From the NCBI GenBank assembly GCA_022605405.1, contig JABYQQ010000001.1:4774001-4838000 (forward strand): a stretch of DNA of 64,000 bases. The letters run 5' to 3'. The first letter of the stretch is position 1, and every line of letters begins with the position of its first letter. Below the pieces are notes generated by a model. The model ran no database searches and was not told where the DNA came from. It saw nothing but the letters and a program-made list of their open reading frames with translations. The stretch comes from Earliella scabrosa. Its lineage: Eukaryota > Basidiomycota > Agaricomycetes > Polyporales > Polyporaceae. Of the stretch, positions 58,630 through 64,000 are shown one piece after another. The position numbers and the translations under genes are program-made.

Positions 58630-58872
58630 CTACACGCTCAGGTGAGCGCCGGGCGCCTGGGATATCTGGTCGGAAGTTATCTGTAGGAGGGTTCTGACCG
58701 GCGCTTCAATACTGGAGGGTCTTGGGCGGGACATCGAACAGATGTTGGACAAACCAATATGGGCTGGATGACTAGGCGCCGGCCGCCAGATACCGTCCGA
58801 TACCCACCGCCGCCCTGACAGATAACTTCCGACCAAATATCTAGGGCGCCCGGTGCACACCTGGGCGTGTAG
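58630..58872. mobile_element. MITE-like element with long terminal inverted repeats
   Basis: The left end CTACACGCTCAGGTG and right end CACCTGGGCGTGTAG are inverted copies. The match continues inward, including GGTCGGAAGTTATCTGT and ACAGATAACTTCCGACC, about 55 bp in all with few mismatches. The interior of about 130 bp is non-coding. No convincing target-site duplication was found, so boundaries and superfamily are open. Confidence 0.7.
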
Positions 58873-60027
58873 AACACCGAGGCATTACGCAAGTCGGAGC
58901 TGTGATCGGGCACGCGCACCATATAGTACGTATGTTCTATAGTTGCTTACATATCCCAACCACCCATCTAACGACGAGTCCATGATTGTATTACAGATAG
59001 AGAATCCGGGGGCATGTTGGCAAACCTCTCGAGAGGTACTCGTCTCGAAGACCAAGAGGAGTGCGAAGCCTATTGCACCCGCCCTCCCCTGCGAATAGGC
59101 ATTCGACCAAACAAGCCGAGCCCTTGCACGCATTTTTGTGGCGAGAAACCAGGAAGTTCTTCGTCCTGAATAAGGACCGAGTTTCATGGTACTTATCCTT
59201 TCTTCAGTCGCTGTTCATTCCCTCGACGTTGACGTGACGTCGCGTGTGACACACGTGTGACCTAACACGTCCATCACGTCAGAGGCGCTTGCTTGGCGAG
59301 TCGCTTTAAATTTGCTGCTTTACTCCCCCCATCTCGAGACTCGAACGTGCACCCCCTGCTAGTACTTATTTCCAGTGACAGTGACCTCTGATATTGACAG
59401 AATTTGACACTACGTTTACCCACGTTCAAGCAAAGTGCGATGGAGGGATCAAGACTCAAGAGGTGCCGGTAAGTCATGATGCCAGCATCCAGGACGGCAG
59501 GATCCAGGTCTCACCTGGTTTCACCGCTTCATCGTCTGTAATGAAATACTCATCCAATAATCAGCAGGCCCTTGATGTGGTCGAACCCCATCACAGACTA
59601 TCCACAGTCGGGTCTGACGACCGTAATCACGTTCGTGACGTTCGCAATCTCGTTCCTTGAGTTGTGAACGTGCGCTACGATAAGAGAAGGGACGTTAAGG
59701 TTGCAAGTTGATTGAACCGGCGTGCCTTGGGCACTGCATCCACACGATGTCACCGCGGCTTGGTGGCCATCACGAACGCTCCTGCGCGCCACTGCCCGAG
59801 CGGTGGTGCCAAGACCTCGCATCAGTGACCCTGGATCCCATCTTGGGACAACCAAGCCAACGAGAGCCAACCGCACGACGATCCCTGCCCATCAAACGCG
59901 CCGCCTGATAAGTGTCTCGCGCCTGGACGTAATCCCGCCTGGTATATAACAGCTCCTCCATGTCCGCCATGTCTCCCCCGTCGCCCCGTCTAGCGCGCTG
60001 CTCACCCCCGACACCGTCATCCCCACC

Positions 60028-61867
60028 ATGCGGTCCTTCAGTCGGTCATTCGCGTGCGCAACGCTGCTTCTCTCCGCCACGAGCCAGCTCGCTCGTGCCG
60101 AGGATGTGCTTTACAGCAGGCGGGCGCTGCAAAAGCGTCAGTCCGGCGCAGGGTACAACATGAGTACGCGCTCAAGCTCCCTGAGTTCGAGTCCCGCACT
60201 AACGACGCACCAGCGTTCTACCACGTAAACGACGTTCACGCCCATCTCGACCACTTCAGCTCCTCGGGCACGGACTGCACCAGGCCAGAACGGGGCTGCT
60301 TTGGCGGCTACTCGCGCATCAAGCACGTCGTGGACGATACGCGCCCCGGACATCCCAACTCGCTCTTCCTCAACGCCGGCGACGAGTTCCAGGGCACGCT
60401 CTTCTTCTCTTACTATGGTGGAGAGAAGATTGCCGAGACTCTCAACCAGCTCGGGTTCGACGGCATGACGCTCGGGAACCACGAGTTCGACCGGGGAGAC
60501 GACGTGCTCGGCGAGTTCCTCCAGAACCTCACTTTCCCCATCATCTCCGCCAACATCGTCTCGGAGCACCCGGCCCTGAACAAGACGATCAAGCCCTACC
60601 ACATTTACGAGGAGCACGAGCTCGCCGTCATTGGCGTCACGACCGAGACGACCTCCGGGATTTCGAGCCCCGGCGAGGGCACCAAGTTCACGCCCGCGAT
60701 TGAGGCCGTCCAGAACACGATCGACCACATCCGCAGCACGACGAACATCACCCGCATCGTCGCGCTCACGCACATTGGGTACGAGGAGGACCAGAAGCTG
60801 GCCGAGCAGACGACCGGTCTCTACTTCGTCATGGGTGGTCACAGCCACACGCCCCTCGGCGACTTCGAGGGCGCGGAGGGCCCGTATCCCACGATCAAGA
60901 CGAACAAGGACGGCGAGGAGGTGTTCATCGTGACTGCCTACCGCTGGGGTGAATACCTCGGGTACATCGACGTGTAAGTCCCCCCGTTTGCAGCATATCC
61001 GTCCGGGCGCTGAACTCTGGGTGCAGCATCTTCGACGACGACGGCAAGGTGATCGAGTACCACGGCGCGCCGGTGCACATCACGAACCAGACCGAGGTGG
61101 ACACCAAGCTGCAGGCGCAGATCGACGAGTGGCGCGAGCCGTTCGAGGCGTTCGCGTCCGAGGTGCTCGGCAAGACCGCGGTCGAGCTCGACCAGACGAC
61201 GTGCCAGCAGCAGGAGTGCCTGCTCGGCGACTTCATGGCGGACGCGATGCTCACCTACCGGCAGAACCTGACCGCGGACGAGGTCGACTTTGCGCTCATC
61301 AACGCGGGCGGCATCCGCGCGACGATCGACGTCGGCGACATCACGCGCGGCGAGGTCCTCACGAGCTTCCCCTTCGGCAACTCGATCGTCGAGCTCGAGT
61401 TCACCGGAAAGGACCTCTGGACCGTCCTCGAGGGCATCGTCTCGCGCGTGAACCAGGTCAACGGGCGCCCGGTCACGAGCGGCTTCCAGGTCAGCCGGAA
61501 CATCGTCGTGGAGTACAACCCGGACGCGGAGGTCGGCAGCCGCCTCGTCGCGCTGACGATCAAGGACGAGGACGTGCCGTCGGACTCGGAGGAGGTCTTC
61601 AAGGTCGTCACGCTCGACTTCTTGGCTGGGGGCGGAGACAACTTCTGGGAGCCCCGCAACGACTTTGTCGCGCTCGATACCCAGGACGAGGTCTTGACGA
61701 ACTACATTGCCAGCTTTGGCGACAACGAGATCGACATCGAGCTCGAGGGACGGATTCTCCAGGTCGATGGTTCCGCTCCGGACAGAGACGATAACGCTGG
61801 CGCGGTTGCACGCGCGAGCGGTGTTGTTGCAGCCCTCGCTGCTGCTGTGGCCATGCTCATCCTATGA
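60028..61867 (+). CDS. Ecto-5'-nucleotidase / metallophosphoesterase, probably GPI-anchored
   Basis: Three exons (60028-60163, 60214-60973, 61027-61867) encode 578 residues. MRSFSRSFACATLLLSATSQLARAE-type N-terminus is a signal peptide. The calcineurin-like domain keeps all metal motifs: FYHVNDVHAHLDH (DxH), LNAGDEFQGT, TLGNHEFDRG and VMGGHSHTPLGD. The C-terminal 5'-nucleotidase domain has QECLLGDFMADAMLTYR, LINAGGIRATIDVGDITRGE, LTSFPFGNSIVELEFTG and DFLAGGGDNFWEPRNDF. The Ala/Val-rich hydrophobic end (VVAALAAAVAMLIL) fits a GPI-anchor signal. It likely removes phosphate from extracellular nucleotides. The first intron places Thr before FYHVND, confirming the splice. Confidence 0.93.
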
Positions 61868-62167
61868 GTGGATGACCATCTGTAGGATCGCCACAAGTGT
61901 ATCTATTTGTATATATGTATCGTACAGCGGTGGAGGGGTATGCAACCTCTGCTCTAGTCCAGGCGCGAATTCAATGGACTCTGTTGAGCTCGTCACCCCG
62001 CTTGGGCCATAAGGCATACCAAAAAACCTCGGCTCGTGTGCATTCGTGTGTACGTTCACATTGATACAACTATAATACAGCAACGGTTACGTGTGTAGAG
62101 TCAACCCCACGAATACTTGGCGTCCGTGTATACTCGAATGGATCGTCATGGCAGAAACGAAGTATCC

Positions 62168-62546
62168 CTAGTTGTCGCCGAGGCCCATCGCGTTCTTCGC
62201 CTTCTGGGTCAAAGACGGCTACACATGTCCATCAGCACTTGCAACGATAAGAACAGCGACGGTAGGGGCGGACGTACCTGGGTCTCGTTCGAGTTGGAGC
62301 TGAACGCGTCGCCGACCTTCTGCGAGGTCGACTTCTCGCCCTGGGGCTGCAGAGACGACGCGGCAGAGTCAGCGTTGCCCTTGAACTTGTCGCCCATGTG
62401 TTCGGTGGTCGACTTCTCAGAGTCAGGCTGGATGGATGGCAGGGTTATTAGCTGATGTCGCGGGGCTCGACAAGACAACGGTAGGTGCGCACCTTGAGCG
62501 CGGCGGAAGCCTTGTCGGTGAGGGATTGGCGGCCGGTGTCGGACAT
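62168..62546 (-). CDS. HSP12/WH11-like small heat-shock (hydrophilin) protein
   Basis: Three exons (62546-62493, 62427-62278, 62218-62168) give 84 residues: MSDTGRQSLTDKASAALK, PDSEKSTTEHMGDKFKGNAD, SAASSLQPQGEKSTSQKVGD, AFSSNSNETQ, then PSLTQKAKNAMGLGDN. This is the full HSP12/HSP9 pattern: hydrophilic, Cys-free, folding into amphipathic helices on membranes under heat, osmotic or desiccation stress. A TATATAAGG box at about 62642-62650 (minus strand) lies about 100 bp before the start. A CCCCT word (STRE-like) at 62620-62624 is between TATA and ATG, so its role is doubtful. Confidence 0.92.
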
Positions 62547-63243
62547 GGTGAAGGAATGCGAAGTGGTGGTGGTGAGGGTGTTCAGAGACGAGAGGTTGGG
62601 AGGAGAAGAATGCTGCCCACCCCTGCTCAATGTCACCCACCTTATATACCCCGTCGAGAGCGCGTCTCGCAGTCCATCCCGACGCGGTTGACACTAGTAC
62701 TGGGAGGAGCTCGTAGGTGGCGTCTGCGGTCGCTGCAACGATGGACCGAGGATGACGTCCTCGACGTCGACGCGTCATACACGGGTCATCGTGTCTGGAC
62801 GCGACGCGGTCAGATGACCCCGCTCCGCCCGTCCCACGGCCGTCCGACATCGCAGTGCACCCACTTTAGCGGGCGTAGGCCTTAGGGCCCTGACGTCAAC
62901 CGCACCCCGAGCCTGTGCGCACACGACCCGCGTCGGGAGGGGCAAGTCCTATGCCAGAGAGAGCCCGGGATCAACGAATGACGTCGCGCCCAGGGAAAGA
63001 GTGAACGAACAGAGTGTAGACATTACTTATCGTACCTGCTAGAGAGAGAACCGATCACATAATCCATACAGAGTGCGGCAGAGACACGTACTGATACAAA
63101 TGAACGTCACAACAACAATCGTGAAACAGAAACATCGCGTCCAAGTCAAGTCAAATCGAACGGCCGCCGCCAAGCCCCGGTGGCCCCGGTCTCCACACCC
63201 GCCGCGCCCCAACTCCCGACCTGAAGCACACGTAGCAGCGGGT
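62547..63243. promoter_or_regulatory. HSP12-like promoter region and RING gene 3' flank
   Basis: About 700 bp between two minus-strand genes. The left part has the TATA box of the HSP12-like gene. No gene is recognised in the remainder. Confidence 0.4.
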
Positions 63244-64000
63244 CTACATGTTCAGCGTCGTACGTGGCGCGTACGGCAGGGGCGGATCGGTCGCGTCGTA
63301 CCCGCTCCCGTCCTCCCGTGCCCGCCGCTGCCTCCGCCTCCGCGCCGTCCGCAGGTACCGCGAAAAGCGTGCGGCAGCAGACGAGATCGGCCGTGACGCC
63401 CCCGGCGCATGCGGGGGCTCCAGCGCGTCGCCCTCCTCCCCTGCGGACATCATCGTCTGCAGCGCTTGGAAGTCTAGATCCGCGCGTCACAGGTCACCGG
63501 TCAGCTGTCTGTGCGGGGACGGATCCGGGAAAGAAAAGAGAGAGAAAGGGGGGCGGGGGTGGGGTGGGGAAGAAGGGATGAATGACTCGCCTTGTCTGCA
63601 CAGCGGACAGCTGCTCGAGAGCTCGAGCAGCCACTGGTCGACGCACTCCTGGTGGAAGCGGTGGTGCCCCTCGCACGGGAGCACGCGCAGGTCGTCGCCC
63701 TCCTCAAAATCGACGATGCAGATCGGGCACGTCTCGCGCCCAATCGCGTCAGGGACGATGTCCCTCTCGCCGCCTGTCGGGCTCTCCGTCGCGCGTCTCC
63801 GTGGACGCGGGACGGCTTGCACTTGCGGTACGCTTGATGAAGAGCTTGCCCTGTTCGGCGGGTATTCCTCTTCGTGTTCGTCGGCGGCCGCTGGATGAGT
63901 GTGCGCTAGGGTTGGCAGGGCGGCTGCGGTGAGGACGGTCTGGGCTTTGCTCTCGCCCTCCTGCGCTCCGTCGAGCTGTGACGTGACGGCCTTCCACTCC
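63244..64000 (-). CDS. RING-H2 E3 ubiquitin ligase-like protein, partial (5' end outside window)
   Basis: The minus strand reads an acidic, Ala-rich linker (KAQTVLTAAALPTLAHTHPA), EEEYPPNRASSSSSVPQVQ, and then a complete RING-H2 finger: CPICIVDFEEGDDLRVLPCE, HHRFHQECVDQWLLELSSSC, PLCRQ (C3H2C3). After an intron the C-terminus continues DFQALQTMMSAGEEGD, RFSRYLRTARRRRQRR and ends PLPYAPRTTLNM at a stop at 63244. The intron appears to use a GC donor (CAAG then GCGAGT) with a CTAG acceptor, because only that join gives the usual PLCRxDF. RING-H2 proteins of this layout are often membrane-anchored; the expected N-terminal part lies beyond base 64000. Confidence 0.85.

Larger units (their letters stand above)
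57115..60027. other. Gene-poor 2.9-kb stretch with repeats and coding-like fragments
   Basis: No complete gene is seen. It contains a foldback at 57571-57760, an isolated coding-like segment at about 58326-58494, an inverted-repeat element at 58630-58872, and otherwise unremarkable DNA. A TATATAACAG box at about 59942 lies upstream of the ecto-5'-nucleotidase. Confidence 0.5.

Noticed and set aside
60138..60848. A 236-residue minus-strand frame opposite the ecto-5'-nucleotidase
   Set aside because: It arises from GC-rich codon usage on the coding strand, which holds all metal-binding motifs.
60949..61794. A 281-residue plus-strand frame rich in Arg and Gly within the 5'-nucleotidase gene
   Set aside because: It is the +1 frame of the real third exon, with low-complexity composition and no domain.
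63146..63490. Alternative C-terminus of the RING protein (Ala/Gly-rich, ending PFDLT)
   Set aside because: It requires a GT donor that loses the usual PLCRxDF continuation. The GC-AG join fits the family better, though RNA data could overturn this.

Overview
The window is nuclear DNA of a filamentous basidiomycete, most likely an Agaricomycete (polypore-like). Genes are dense and GC-rich. They are broken by many introns of about 50-60 nt that become readable only after splicing. Mushroom-typical families are present: a DUF6535 membrane protein, a caspase-domain protein, F-box/LRR-like proteins and a large AlkB-like dioxygenase. Gene models below were assembled by hand from GT..AG junctions and family motifs. 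Ends marked by a start or stop codon are firm; internal exon counts are approximate.

Left part (1-16 kb): a DUF6535 gene cut by the window edge, a secreted or membrane-anchored GtaA-type glutaminase, glutamate-cysteine ligase (glutathione synthesis) and ATG6/Beclin-1 (autophagy), all on the minus strand. A caspase-domain protein follows on the plus strand.

Central housekeeping block (16-41 kb): DNA polymerase kappa, the circularly permuted GTPase NUG1, a tRNA-Leu(AAG), a WBP4-like splicing factor, TIM17, a CDCA7-type zinc-finger protein with DDT/WHIM-like regions, the SWIM protein SWS1/ZSWIM7, the tRNA methyltransferase TRM11, a very large AlkB-like 2OG dioxygenase, the F1-ATPase delta subunit and a PH/coiled-coil protein. 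Two divergent pairs (TIM17 with the CDCA7-like gene, SWS1 with TRM11) share short promoter regions. Several genes act in genome maintenance (Pol kappa, SWS1, probably the AlkB-like and CDCA7-like proteins), but nothing shows that they are coordinated.

Accessory island (41.6-51 kb): an intact LRR-like gene is followed by a diverged paralog whose N-terminal and C-terminal halves lie about 4.6 kb apart. Two non-autonomous hAT-type elements with exact 8-bp target duplications sit here. One lies at a likely splice donor of a gene inside the insertion. A 107-bp direct repeat marks the 3' flanks of both paralogs.

Right part (51-64 kb): a Ser/Pro-rich unknown protein, a BLI-3-type flavin-binding protein, an Old Yellow Enzyme, a gene-poor stretch with a MITE-like inverted-repeat element and coding-like fragments, a GPI-type ecto-5'-nucleotidase, an HSP12-like stress protein, and a RING-H2 protein cut by the right edge.

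No rRNA, CRISPR array, secondary-metabolite cluster or intact autonomous transposon was seen.
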